Source: Shouchella clausii (GTDB taxonomy: Bacteria; Bacillota; Bacilli; Bacillales; Bacillaceae_D). From it: a stretch of 64,000 bases of DNA. Numbering within the stretch: position 1 is the first letter of the stretch; every line of letters begins with the position of its first letter. The stretch lies in assembly GCF_001598215.1 (NCBI RefSeq), contig NZ_BCXJ01000003.1:496001-560000 (forward strand), given 5' to 3'. The position numbers and the translations under genes were made by a program. This document shows, one piece after another, positions 46,096-54,081 of this stretch. Below the pieces are notes generated by a model. The model had not been told where the DNA came from. It did not search any database and was given only the letters and a program-made list of their open reading frames with translations.

Positions 46096-46626
46096 CTAAA
46101 TAATGCTAGCTGATACAGCTACTGCTCCTGCATGAAGCGCGCTTTCCATTTCTTGCTTTGTTTTAAACAATCCACCTGCTACAATTGGCACGGTAGTCAT
46201 TTCAACTAATTCCTTTATGACTCTTGGCATTAACCCAGGCATCGCTTCTACTGCGTCAGGCTTGATTTTGTTCACCGTTTGTACCGCTTTTTCCATTGCC
46301 TGTGTATCAATCAAAAATACACGCTGAATCGTCTTTAACCCACATTTTTTTGCCTGGATGATCGACTGGCTTCTTGTGCTAATGATGCCATCAGGTGCGA
46401 TCACTTCGGCGATGTAACGCATGCCATCAGGCGTGTGGCTTTCTATTCCAGAAATCAAATCGACATGGACGAACACTTTTTTATTCTGTTTCTGGAAACA
46501 ATAAACTTGGTCAGGCAGCAAATGCATCTTTCCAGTAAGCAAAAAAATCGTATCCACATTCGAATTACGGCACCTTTTTTCTTGTTGGCTGTCTGTCAGT
46601 GCATGAATAAACGGTTGCGTAAACAT
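46096..46626 (-). CDS. glpP: GlpP glycerol-3-phosphate-responsive antiterminator
   Basis: A 176-residue cytoplasmic RNA-binding regulator. It carries the GlpP signatures KKVFVHVDLISGIESH, APDGIISTRSQSIIQAKK, IQRVFLIDTQAMEKAV and PVIAGGLF-like VPIVAGGLFKTKQEMESAL. In Bacillus GlpP plus glycerol 3-phosphate prevents termination in the leaders of glpFK, glpTQ and glpD. Here the protein ends at ...AVSASII, about ten or more residues earlier than the B. subtilis protein. It lies inside an importer operon whose leader carries a matching terminator element (47457-47545). The bacterium probably has a second, canonical glpP elsewhere. Confidence 0.88.
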   Translation of the reverse strand: MFTQPFIHALTDSQQEKRCRNSNVDTIFLLTGKMHLLPDQVYCFQKQNKKVFVHVDLISGIESHTPDGMRYIAEVIAPDGIISTRSQSIIQAKKCGLKTIQRVFLIDTQAMEKAVQTVNKIKPDAVEAMPGLMPRVIKELVEMTTVPIVAGGLFKTKQEMESALHAGAVAVSASII

Positions 46627-46632
46627 ACGGCT

Positions 46633-47433
46633 TTACCCCTTTATTGTTTGATAGATCTCTTGAACAGATGCATAGACACTAGTTGGGTGATGAGCCGTAC
46701 CGAATAGCTGGTCTTTTGTTGTAACGCCTGAATAGACTAAAATGGTATCCATTCCTAATGCATTGCCGATTCCAATGTCACTTAACAACGAGTCCCCTAT
46801 GATTACCGCATTGTCTATCTTTCCTTCCATTACACGCAACAGCGCTTTTTGCATCCAATAAGATGGCTTGCCGACTGACACTGTCTGGTGGCCAAACCTC
46901 GGATGGTCTAACAATCGGGCCAAAGAGCCCGTATCAATTAAAAACCCTTTTGGATTCGGGCAGAGTAAATCTTCATTGAGCAAAATAAGACTCGCCCCGT
47001 TTTGAATGAGCCAAAGTGCTTCTTGCAATTGGCCGTACGTCAAATCAGGCGACATGCCAAGCACTACAGCTACCTGCTCCGACCCATTGCCCCTTTTACG
47101 GTCACCTATATGCAAACCTAGTTCAGAGAGCTCTTCTCTAATCATGTTCGAACCGGCCACATAAAGTTTCCTGCTTGCCAAGCCATTCGAGTGTACGTAC
47201 TCGACTAAGCCCATAACAGGGGTAAGCAACTGGTTATACGTAATAGCCAGCCCTAACTTTTGCAAATCAGCACTTAACACTTTCCTAGAGCGAACAGGAT
47301 GGTTCGTTAAAAAATAAACGTGCTTGCCGTTGGCGCATAAGGCATCGATTAGCTCCTTTGCCCCCGGCAAAAGCATGCCCCCGTGGAGCAATGTCCCATC
47401 CAAATCAAAGAAATAATGGCTGTATTGGTCCAT
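46633..47433 (-). CDS. HAD-IIA family phosphatase (NagD/AraL-like)
   Basis: A 266-residue sugar-phosphatase-type HAD hydrolase: motif I FDLDGTLLHGG with the nucleophile Asp, motif II FLTNHPVRS, a C2 cap domain at about 80-180, motif III Lys in SVGKPSYW, and motif IV GDSLLSDIGIG. The start is the ATG at 47433, six bases after AAGGAGG. First gene of the glycerophosphodiester operon, so glycerol 3-phosphate or a related ester is a plausible substrate, but the family is broad. Confidence 0.87.
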   Translation of the reverse strand: MDQYSHYFFDLDGTLLHGGMLLPGAKELIDALCANGKHVYFLTNHPVRSRKVLSADLQKLGLAITYNQLLTPVMGLVEYVHSNGLASRKLYVAGSNMIREELSELGLHIGDRKRGNGSEQVAVVLGMSPDLTYGQLQEALWLIQNGASLILLNEDLLCPNPKGFLIDTGSLARLLDHPRFGHQTVSVGKPSYWMQKALLRVMEGKIDNAVIIGDSLLSDIGIGNALGMDTILVYSGVTTKDQLFGTAHHPTSVYASVQEIYQTIKG

Positions 47434-47456
47434 GCCCATCCTCCTTTTTTCCACAA

Positions 47457-47545
47457 CAAAAAACCCTAATAAACGCTGGTACACGTAACATAGGACCAGC
47501 ATTTACAAGGGTTTTCTCATCGTCTCCACCCACATATGCAATTTG
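47457..47545 (-). promoter_or_regulatory. GlpP-type leader with antitermination hairpin (minus-strand operon)
   Basis: On the minus strand the leader reads CATATGTGGGTGGAG (from 47538), a short spacer, GAGAAAACCCT, then a long imperfect stem whose other arm ends AGGGTTTTTT at 47458. The inner stem AAATGCTGGT / ACCAGCGTTT is paired throughout, including one G-U. The T-run abuts the HAD gene's ribosome binding site, so the terminator must be relieved for expression. The 5-prime motif and stem base are shared with the leader at 47771-47842. Confidence 0.75.
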
Positions 47546-47649
47546 CACCTTTTCCCTTTTAGTATAGAAAAGGAATGTTAAGACAGAGTGAAACTGTCAT
47601 TAAGATTTAAAGGCCGCCATCAAGCATGCGTTCACAATGTTGTTCTTTT

Positions 47650-47678
47650 AAAATAATTGAATGCGTTTTCTTTGTCAA
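47650..47678 (-). promoter_or_regulatory. Promoter with internal cre site for the minus-strand operon
   Basis: On the minus strand TTGACA (47673-47678), 17 bases, then TATTTT (47650-47655). The spacer contains a cre-like site (plus strand TGAATGCGTTTTCT, 47658-47671, two deviations), so CcpA could occlude RNA polymerase. This would add carbon control to the GlpP control in the leader. Confidence 0.6.
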
Positions 47679-47720
47679 TGACTCGTTCATTCAATTTGCT
47701 TATTATTTACAATCTTTTAA

Positions 47721-47749
47721 TTGACATTGGCCTGTATTTGGCAGATAAT
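47721..47749 (+). promoter_or_regulatory. Sigma-A promoter of the divergent binding-protein gene
   Basis: TTGACA (47721-47726), exactly 17 bases, then GATAAT (47744-47749). Transcription should begin near 47756, giving a leader of about 125 bases before the coding region. Confidence 0.8.
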
Positions 47750-47770
47750 ATGGCGTAACAACGATTCATA

Positions 47771-47842
47771 TACGGGTGGAGTATTTCTGGAGAAAACCCT
47801 AATTAGCGCCAAGAACCGATGGCGTTAATTAGGGTTTTTCTG
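47771..47842 (+). promoter_or_regulatory. GlpP-type leader with antitermination hairpin (plus strand)
   Basis: The leader has CATATACGGGTGGAG, a spacer, GGAGAAAACCCT, and then an 18-bp stem (AAAACCCTAATTAGCGCC, 47793-47810, with 47821-47838, one G-U pair) and a 10-base loop. A T-run follows at once. It is a textbook terminator sitting between promoter and gene. The upstream GGGTGGAG and the stem base match the leader of the divergent operon that encodes GlpP. Confidence 0.8.
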
Positions 47843-47882
47843 TGTATATGAGCGAACTTAATTGATTGGGGGATACGTCGTT

Positions 47883-49490
47883 ATGACTAAAAAGCAATGT
47901 TTGTTGATCGCTGTGGCCACATTAGGAGTAGCTACAACAGCATGTGCGAACGCTGGGGAGGATACAGCGACAGAAAGCGAAAACAAAGACATCGTTAATG
48001 AATCAGGGTTTCCGATTGTGAAAGAGCCGATTGAATTGACGTTTTTTACTGGCAAATCAGAACCAAACTCGAACAACTTTGAGGAAACATACGTATGGAA
48101 AACGTATGAAGAAATGACCGATATGAAAATTAATTTTGAGCTTGCCGCTTTCGATGGACTAGCGGAAAAACGGAACTTGCTATTTGCAAGCGGCAACTAT
48201 CCTGATGCCTTTTATTCGGCTAGACTGACCGCAAGTGATTTGGCCACGTATGGTGAGCAAGGTATTTTAATCCCGCTAGACGACTTAATCGAAGAATATG
48301 CGCCTAATTTTAAAGCTGTGCTAGACAAACATCCCGATTTACGCAAAGGACTAACGATGCCAGACGGACACATTTACTCGTTCCCATCCTATTACGACCC
48401 CGATTTTTTGCCGATGCTAATTGGTGTACCGCTATGGATAAACGACGAGTGGCTCGACGAACTAGGGATGGATCGGCCAACGACGACAGATGAATTTTAT
48501 GACTATTTAACGGCAGTAAAAAACACGCCAGAATTAGCTGAAGGAGAAATTATTCCGTTTTCAGGCACAAATATGACAGAAATTCGCGGACAGCTTCAAG
48601 GGGCTTGGGGATTTGGCAACCGTGGCGTTGGCCATAAATTTATTGACGTCGACCCGGAAAATGAGGGAGAACTGCGCTTTTTCCGTACCGACCCAAAATA
48701 CAAAGAGTTTCTCGAATACTTGAATAAACTTTATACGGAAGAGCTGATCGATCCTGAAGTTTACACACACGATAGTGCTCAACTGCTGGCGAAAGGAGCT
48801 GAAGGACGAATTGGCGCTGTCATAACGAGCAACCCAGAATCATTAATGAATCAAGAACACTATTCTGGCGGTGAAGCGTTAGAAGGCCCACACGGTGATA
48901 AGTTGTACAGCCATGTCAAACCACCTCTTGTCCATGTCGGCGCATTCGCGATTACTGACAAAAATGAGCACCCTGAAGCGACCGTTCGGTGGATGGATTA
49001 CTTCTTTGGCGAAGAAGGCGCTACTTTTTATTTCATGGGCAAGGAAGGAGAAACGTACACGAAACAGGAAGACGGCTCCCTTGAATACACGGAAGAAATT
49101 ACCGACAACCCTGATGGTTTGACGCAAGACCAAGCATTGGCATCGTACATTACTTGGCTTGGCGGCAGCTATCCTGGCTATGTGCAAGAACACTATTTTA
49201 AAGGCTCAGAGTCGCTGCCAAATTCAATTGAAAATGGTGAAAAAGCCGCGCCAAATGCCCCTGAAGAAATTTGGAATGCTTTTAACTACACAAGAGAAGA
49301 GCAACAATTCCGCGATTCTGTCGGTGCCGACCTTGAAACATTCATCAACGAAACAGAAGACGCCTTCATCACTGGCAGAAAACCATTAAGCGAATGGGAA
49401 GATTATGTCGCTCAAGTCGAAGCGATGGGCTTGGAAGAATATATGTCGATCCAGCAAGCCGCCTATGAGCGGTACCAAGAAGTCGATTAA
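47883..49490 (+). CDS. LplA-type extracellular solute-binding lipoprotein
   Basis: A 535-residue binding protein of the large LplA class: FFTGKSEPNSNNFEETYVW after the N-terminus, then LFASGNYPDAFYSARLTASDL, LIPLDDLIEEYAPN and SFPSYYDPDF. The signal peptide is short (LLIAVATLGVATTAC) with an imperfect lipobox (TTAC). The start is the ATG at 47883 after GGGGGA. It is monocistronic and faces the operon that encodes the two LplB/LplC permeases. Shared leader elements imply joint control by GlpP. Ligand probably a glycerophosphodiester, by context. Confidence 0.88.
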   Translation: MTKKQCLLIAVATLGVATTACANAGEDTATESENKDIVNESGFPIVKEPIELTFFTGKSEPNSNNFEETYVWKTYEEMTDMKINFELAAFDGLAEKRNLLFASGNYPDAFYSARLTASDLATYGEQGILIPLDDLIEEYAPNFKAVLDKHPDLRKGLTMPDGHIYSFPSYYDPDFLPMLIGVPLWINDEWLDELGMDRPTTTDEFYDYLTAVKNTPELAEGEIIPFSGTNMTEIRGQLQGAWGFGNRGVGHKFIDVDPENEGELRFFRTDPKYKEFLEYLNKLYTEELIDPEVYTHDSAQLLAKGAEGRIGAVITSNPESLMNQEHYSGGEALEGPHGDKLYSHVKPPLVHVGAFAITDKNEHPEATVRWMDYFFGEEGATFYFMGKEGETYTKQEDGSLEYTEEITDNPDGLTQDQALASYITWLGGSYPGYVQEHYFKGSESLPNSIENGEKAAPNAPEEIWNAFNYTREEQQFRDSVGADLETFINETEDAFITGRKPLSEWEDYVAQVEAMGLEEYMSIQQAAYERYQEVD

Positions 49491-49495
49491 ATGAC

Positions 49496-49621
49496 CTAGA
49501 CTAATAGAAAACGCTTGTCAGCCGAGGCGCGAAACCGAGTGAAGATGCGAATAGAACGTGGGTTCATGAGCATATGAATGAGGTGAGCAACGAAGGATGC
49601 GAGCGTTTTGCTATAGTCTAA
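49496..49621 (+). repeat. Full-length copy of the dispersed inverted-repeat element
   Basis: This 126-bp element begins CTAGACTAATAGAAAACGC and ends GCGTTTTGCTATAGTCTAA. The ends are imperfect inverted repeats and the interior carries GAATAGAACGTGGGTTCAT and GAGCAACGAAGGATGCGAGC. It starts five bases after the binding protein stop. No flanking target duplication is evident. Confidence 0.7.
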
Positions 49622-49642
49622 GCCTCGCCTGCGGCGGGGCTT
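49620..49642 (+). terminator. GC-rich terminator-like hairpin
   Basis: A 10-bp stem (AAGCCTCGCC / GGCGGGGCTT, one G-U) with a 3-base loop abuts the repeat element. It probably ends the binding protein transcript; the T-run (AAGTTGTTTTCG) is loose. Confidence 0.55.
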
Positions 49643-49752
49643 AAGTTGTTTTCGATACAGATTGTGGCCAATTCCGTTTATTGCTGATAAGCGAAACCCT
49701 TGGTATGCTTTCTTTAACCACGGCTTTTGGCAAAGAAAGAAGGGACTGATGG

Positions 49753-50925
49753 ATGGAATCTGACTGTACATGGAAAGTTTGGCGAACATACGGGTGGCGG
49801 GCCACACTTTTGATCGGAACGGAATTCTTTTTGACGTTCAGCTTTTTTATGTTTGTTCCTTATATTTCGTTGTACGTTACTGGCGAACTTGGCTATTCCC
49901 TTAGCTTTGCCGGTTTGCTGCTGGCACTTCGTTTAACGGGCCAGCAAGGGTTTATGATGTTCGGTGGCTATTTAGGCGATAAGTTTGGCTATAAAGCGAT
50001 GATGTTTATTGGCTTTGTATGCAGAGGCGCTGGATTCGCTGGCATCGGATTCGCCCAGTCTCCTGCTTTGCTGTTGTTTATGGCCGTAATTGGCGGTCTT
50101 GGAGGAGCTTTGTTCAGCCCAGCACTGAAATCTTTATTGATTTACAAACAACCGAAAGCGCATCATAAAAAGTTGTTCTCTTACGTAAATATTACGGGCA
50201 ATGCTGGTACAATTCTCGGCCCCTTATTTGGCGTGTTGTTTTCAGCGCAACAATTTCCGCTTCTTAGCTTGCTTTCCGGGCTTTTGTTTATTCTAATTGG
50301 TTGTACATTGTTAGGGCTGCCGATCCAACAAGAAACAGCAAATAGCGACATTTCGTTCTTATCTGGATTGAAACAAATTGTCGCCAATCAGCCGCTTTTA
50401 ATGATGATTGGGCTGATGATCCCTTATCATTTTATTCACCAGCAATTGTTTTTAACTTATCCCGTCGTTGCGACAAAGATGAGCGGCAGCTCAGGCTGGA
50501 TCTTTACACTTGTCACTGTGATTGTTATCGCGACACAAATGAAAGTAACAGCGTGGACATACCGTTTCACCGCTCGCCAATCGCTCCAAGCAGGTTATCT
50601 GATACTTGGAACGACGTTTTTGCCGCTGCTTGCCTTTGAACATGTCGTTACGCTTACAGTCTCATTGATGGGCATTGCCTTATCGGTTACACTGATGCAG
50701 CCCACCTTTCACTCCTATATAGTCAGCCAAGCTTCTGCGCAAACGCTTGGCATTTTTCTCGGCTTTTCCAATCTTGCCATGGCTGTTGGCGGCGCCCTTG
50801 GCAACATTACTGGCGGCAGCCTCTACGAATGGTTCGAAACCAATCGCTTAGGTGGCTTCTATTGGGCTATTCTTGCGCTACTGTCTTTTATTGCTTATTT
50901 AACAGCAAAAACGCAAAAACATTAA
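49753..50925 (+). CDS. MFS transporter (drug-efflux-like)
   Basis: A 390-residue 12-span major facilitator protein with loop 2-3 GGYLGDKFGYKAMMFIG and the antiporter-like motif C region NAGTILGPLFGVLF in helix 5. This motif points to export by proton antiport rather than uptake. The ATG follows AAGGGA. It lies alone between two repeat elements within the glycerophosphodiester island, but no link to that pathway is evident. Confidence 0.82.
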   Translation: MESDCTWKVWRTYGWRATLLIGTEFFLTFSFFMFVPYISLYVTGELGYSLSFAGLLLALRLTGQQGFMMFGGYLGDKFGYKAMMFIGFVCRGAGFAGIGFAQSPALLLFMAVIGGLGGALFSPALKSLLIYKQPKAHHKKLFSYVNITGNAGTILGPLFGVLFSAQQFPLLSLLSGLLFILIGCTLLGLPIQQETANSDISFLSGLKQIVANQPLLMMIGLMIPYHFIHQQLFLTYPVVATKMSGSSGWIFTLVTVIVIATQMKVTAWTYRFTARQSLQAGYLILGTTFLPLLAFEHVVTLTVSLMGIALSVTLMQPTFHSYIVSQASAQTLGIFLGFSNLAMAVGGALGNITGGSLYEWFETNRLGGFYWAILALLSFIAYLTAKTQKH

Positions 50926-50930
50926 ACCCG

Positions 50931-51085
50931 TACTATAGCTTCTTCCTACAAGCTCCGTCAGAACGAGGAAAGATGGGAATAGAACGGGGGTTCATGAGCA
51001 GCGGTCCTCTTGCGCATAAAACGACAGTTTCAAAGCATATGACCGAGGCCAACGACGAAGTATGCGAACGTTTGTCTAAAGTCTG
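50931..51085 (+). repeat. Diverged long copy of the dispersed element with an insertion
   Basis: The core GAGGAAAGATGGGAATAGAA, GGGTTCATGAGCA and the right end ATGACCGAGGCCAACGACGA to TTTGTCTAAAGTCT match the other copies. About 40 extra bases lie in the middle and the left end is badly eroded. It fills the gap after the MFS gene. Confidence 0.6.
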
Positions 51086-51107
51086 AAGGCGGCATCAAAG
51101 CCGCCTT
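51086..51107. terminator. Bidirectional terminator between convergent genes
   Basis: A perfect 8-bp stem AAGGCGGC / GCCGCCTT with a 6-base loop and a T-run (CCTTTTCT) on the plus strand. It separates the MFS gene (+) from the second GDPD gene (-). Confidence 0.75.
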
Positions 51108-51110
51108 TTC

Positions 51111-51866
51111 TCATATCATTCCATCACGCAAAGCAATGGCACGGCCAGGATAGTCTGTCATGATCGTGCCTACCTCTTTCGCTAGCAGCTGCCGTATTTC
51201 TTGGTCTTGGTTAGCTGTCCAGGCGCGGGTAACGGAAAGCAATCCTTCCTGCTCAAAGGCATTTCCTTCGGTTAAAAGAATCTTTTTGTCGACATGGAGC
51301 GACTCAAATTGAAAGCAGCTCATGTAATCAGCTGCCAACGGCAAATTGACGTTAAGCAACCACGCAATATTAGCGGTTTTGTTAAGCTGTTTGAGCCTTA
51401 AAAGCATCGGCAAGTGAAAAGAAGAATAAATAATTTTCGTTTGACTTCCCCAAGCCTGGACGGTTTCGAGCACACGGCGCTCGATTCCTTGGTGTTTCGC
51501 TAAATGTGGCTTCAGCTCAATATTGGCTTCGGTACCGAACGGCGCAAGAAAGCAAAGCACTTCTTGTAAAGTCGGAATCCGTTCCTGATCCCAACTCGGT
51601 TCATATTCAGGGAAGTTGTTGAAACGGCAGCCTGCGCTTAATGCCTTAAGCTCATGCAACGAATAATCGTGCACGTAGCCTGTGCCATCGGTCGTCCGAT
51701 CTACCGTGTCATCGTGGATCACGACAAGCTCCCCATCTTTCGTCACCTGAATATCCAGTTCCACCCCGTCTGCGCCTTGTTCTAGGGCTGTTTGAAAACT
51801 TAGCAGCGTGTTTTCTGGATGTGTTCCCATTGCGCCGCGATGGCCATAAATGTTTGTTTTTTTCAT
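51111..51866 (-). CDS. Cytoplasmic glycerophosphodiester phosphodiesterase
   Basis: A 251-residue GDPD with intact active-site blocks: YGHRGAMGTHPENT, VELDIQVTKDGELVVIHD and DRTTDGTG. No signal peptide. The start is the ATG at 51866 after AAAGGA; an upstream frame to 51956 overlaps the binding protein gene and is rejected. It is the last gene of the ugp-like operon (56116 to 51111), the usual arrangement where diesters taken in by UgpBAEC are cleaved inside the cell. Confidence 0.92.
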   Translation of the reverse strand: MKKTNIYGHRGAMGTHPENTLLSFQTALEQGADGVELDIQVTKDGELVVIHDDTVDRTTDGTGYVHDYSLHELKALSAGCRFNNFPEYEPSWDQERIPTLQEVLCFLAPFGTEANIELKPHLAKHQGIERRVLETVQAWGSQTKIIYSSFHLPMLLRLKQLNKTANIAWLLNVNLPLAADYMSCFQFESLHVDKKILLTEGNAFEQEGLLSVTRAWTANQDQEIRQLLAKEVGTIMTDYPGRAIALRDGMI

Positions 51867-51912
51867 TCTTATTTTTCCTTTCCCCAGAACGGATCGCTTC
51901 CCTTGTTTGATT

Positions 51913-53241
51913 TTATGAATCGCCGCGCGCTTTATTCGCTTGCTCAATCGCCGCATTCACTTGTTTGACCGCTTCATCAAACGCTGTTTGCGCGTCTGTG
52001 CCATTAAACACATTTTCGAGTGCTGTCTCTATGATTTTTCGTTCTTCTGGAATCATATCCATAAGCGCTCCTTGTGTAGCAACAGACTTTTTCGTCGATT
52101 GGAGTTGCTGCACGGCTGTTTGCAGCTGAGGCATGTCTTCATATGCCTCCTGTACCACTTGTTCGTTATAAGCGTCAGGATTGATGGCAAAATAACCGGT
52201 TCCGACATGCCATTCAGCTTGCACTTCTGGCGTCGCCAAATATTTCATAAAGTCCCAGGCCGCCTCTTGCTCGGCTTCCTCTTTGCCGCTTGACATCCAT
52301 AAGCTCGCTCCGCCAATGACTACACCCTCACGCTCTACTTCTTCGGAGTGGGGAATAAAGGCAACGCCTACTTCAAACGGGGCATTGTCAATGACATCTC
52401 TAGATGTGGCCGACGATTGCATAAACATGGCGACTTCTCCTGCCAAAAAGCCAGCAACCATGTTGTCTGAATTGGTGCCATAATTCATAAACGTGTCTTC
52501 TTCAATCATTCGCTCAACCCACTCAAAAATCGAGCGGCCTTTGTCATTGTCGAATGCCACTTCAGTAGCGACATCGGCCCGTCCATTTTCATTGTTTAAC
52601 AAATGCCCCCCTTGGTTGGCCAACAACTCTTCGAACAGCCATCCATATGCTTGTAAAGCAAAACCTTTCATGCCTTCATTGGCTTCGGCGATTTTTTTGC
52701 TTGCTTCTTCGATGTCTTCAAATGTTTCTGGCGGACTTTCAGGGTCTAATCCAGCCGCTTCAAACGCATCCTTGTTGTAATACATGACAGGAGTTGAAGA
52801 ATTAAATGGCATCGAATAAAATTGGCCATCAATATGATAGTAATTGATAATATTTTCTTCTAAACCGCTCATGTCATATCCTTCTTCATCAATGAACGGT
52901 TGAATCGGTACAATATTGCCGCTGTTAATCATCGACATTGTGCCAATCTCCTGCACTTGGATAATGGTTGGCGCTTCCTCCGTCCCACCAACGCTATGAA
53001 ATTTCGGCAACGATTCCTCGTACGTGCCTTGGAACTCGGCATTTACGTGGACTTCATCCTGTGACTCGTTATAAGAAGAGACGATTTGATCAAGGGCAAC
53101 CTGTGCCTGTCCTCCCATTGAGTGCCAAAAAGTGACAACGGTTTTGTCGCTCTCTCCCCCGCTTGTTCCCCCTGAACTGCCACATGCGGCTAACATGACA
53201 AGCGCGGCGGCGCTGCTAAGTAGTCCAATTCCCTTTTTCAT
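51913..53241 (-). CDS. ugpB: UgpB-type glycerol-3-phosphate/glycerophosphodiester-binding lipoprotein
   Basis: A 442-residue binding protein with a lipoprotein signal peptide (LLSSAAALVMLAAC, lipobox LAAC). The mature start VVTFWHSMGGQAQVALDQIV matches UgpB, as do SFPKFHSVGG-like ESLPKFHSVGGTEEAPTI and MPFNSSTPVMYYNKDAFE. The ATG at 53262 lies on the AAAGGAG site; the ATG at 53241 is preferred. Encoded 3-prime of its permeases, 46 bp before the GDPD gene. Substrate is glycerol 3-phosphate or its diesters by family. Confidence 0.88.
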   Translation of the reverse strand: MKKGIGLLSSAAALVMLAACGSSGGTSGGESDKTVVTFWHSMGGQAQVALDQIVSSYNESQDEVHVNAEFQGTYEESLPKFHSVGGTEEAPTIIQVQEIGTMSMINSGNIVPIQPFIDEEGYDMSGLEENIINYYHIDGQFYSMPFNSSTPVMYYNKDAFEAAGLDPESPPETFEDIEEASKKIAEANEGMKGFALQAYGWLFEELLANQGGHLLNNENGRADVATEVAFDNDKGRSIFEWVERMIEEDTFMNYGTNSDNMVAGFLAGEVAMFMQSSATSRDVIDNAPFEVGVAFIPHSEEVEREGVVIGGASLWMSSGKEEAEQEAAWDFMKYLATPEVQAEWHVGTGYFAINPDAYNEQVVQEAYEDMPQLQTAVQQLQSTKKSVATQGALMDMIPEERKIIETALENVFNGTDAQTAFDEAVKQVNAAIEQANKARGDS

Positions 53242-53262
53242 AAAAAAACACTCCTTTTTCAT

Positions 53263-54081
53263 TTATTTAAGCGCTCCTTCAGCTAGGCCTTGCTGCAATT
53301 TCTTCTGGCCGAGAAACAGCAAGATTAGCGTCGGGAGAATCACAATGACTGCCCCTGCCATGACAACGCCCCACTGGTTTAACGTTTCTTGCGATTGCAA
53401 TTGCTTTAAGCCAATTTGCACAGTCCGGACGGTGTCATCAGTAGTGGCAAGAAGCGGCCACAAATACATATTCCAAGAAGTCAGAAAGCCATAAATGCCA
53501 AGTGTGACAAGGCTTGTACGTGCCATCGGCAAGACAACCGTTAAATAAAACTTAAAGTCGCCCATTCCTAAAATTTCACTCGCCTCTTTTAGCTCAACGG
53601 GAATTTGCTTAAACGTCTGCCGCAGCAAAAATGTCCCAAATGCCATCGCAAAAAACGGCAATGTCAAACCAGGATACGTATTGACAAGCCCTAATTCACG
53701 GATCGTCTGGAAATTCGGAATGATCGACGCTTCAAACGGAATCATCATCGTCGCCACAAATAAAAAGAACAGCATATCCCGGCCTTTAAACGTTAAGAAC
53801 ACAAACGCATAAGCAGCTAAGCTTGATAGAATCAGTTGGCCGACCATAATGACGAGCGAAACAATCAAACTGTTCAACAAGTAATTCAACAGCGGAAACC
53901 GTTGAAACGCTTGAATATAATTGTCGAACGTCCACACCGATGGGATCACTTTACCTGTCAGTGTGTCTGCACTTGTCATAAAACTCATCAAAAATGCTAA
54001 AATCGCTGGTGCAAATAGCACAAAAGCAGAAACGGTGAGAAGCAAATAAAAGAGAAGCTTTTTACGCCATGTCAACGTCAT
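53263..54081 (-). CDS. ugpE: UgpE-type ABC transporter permease
   Basis: A 272-residue six-span permease with an EAA loop (ELKEASEILGMGDFKFYL) and FAPAILAFLMSFMTSADTLTG after helix 1. It overlaps the UgpA-type gene by 4 bp and is followed by the binding protein gene after 21 bp. It forms the membrane channel with the UgpA-type subunit. Confidence 0.88.
   Translation of the reverse strand: MTLTWRKKLLFYLLLTVSAFVLFAPAILAFLMSFMTSADTLTGKVIPSVWTFDNYIQAFQRFPLLNYLLNSLIVSLVIMVGQLILSSLAAYAFVFLTFKGRDMLFFLFVATMMIPFEASIIPNFQTIRELGLVNTYPGLTLPFFAMAFGTFLLRQTFKQIPVELKEASEILGMGDFKFYLTVVLPMARTSLVTLGIYGFLTSWNMYLWPLLATTDDTVRTVQIGLKQLQSQETLNQWGVVMAGAVIVILPTLILLFLGQKKLQQGLAEGALK

Noticed and set aside
24611-51085. 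CRISPR array from the repeated elements
   Set aside because: The repeats are far apart, long, not regularly spaced, and no cas gene is present.
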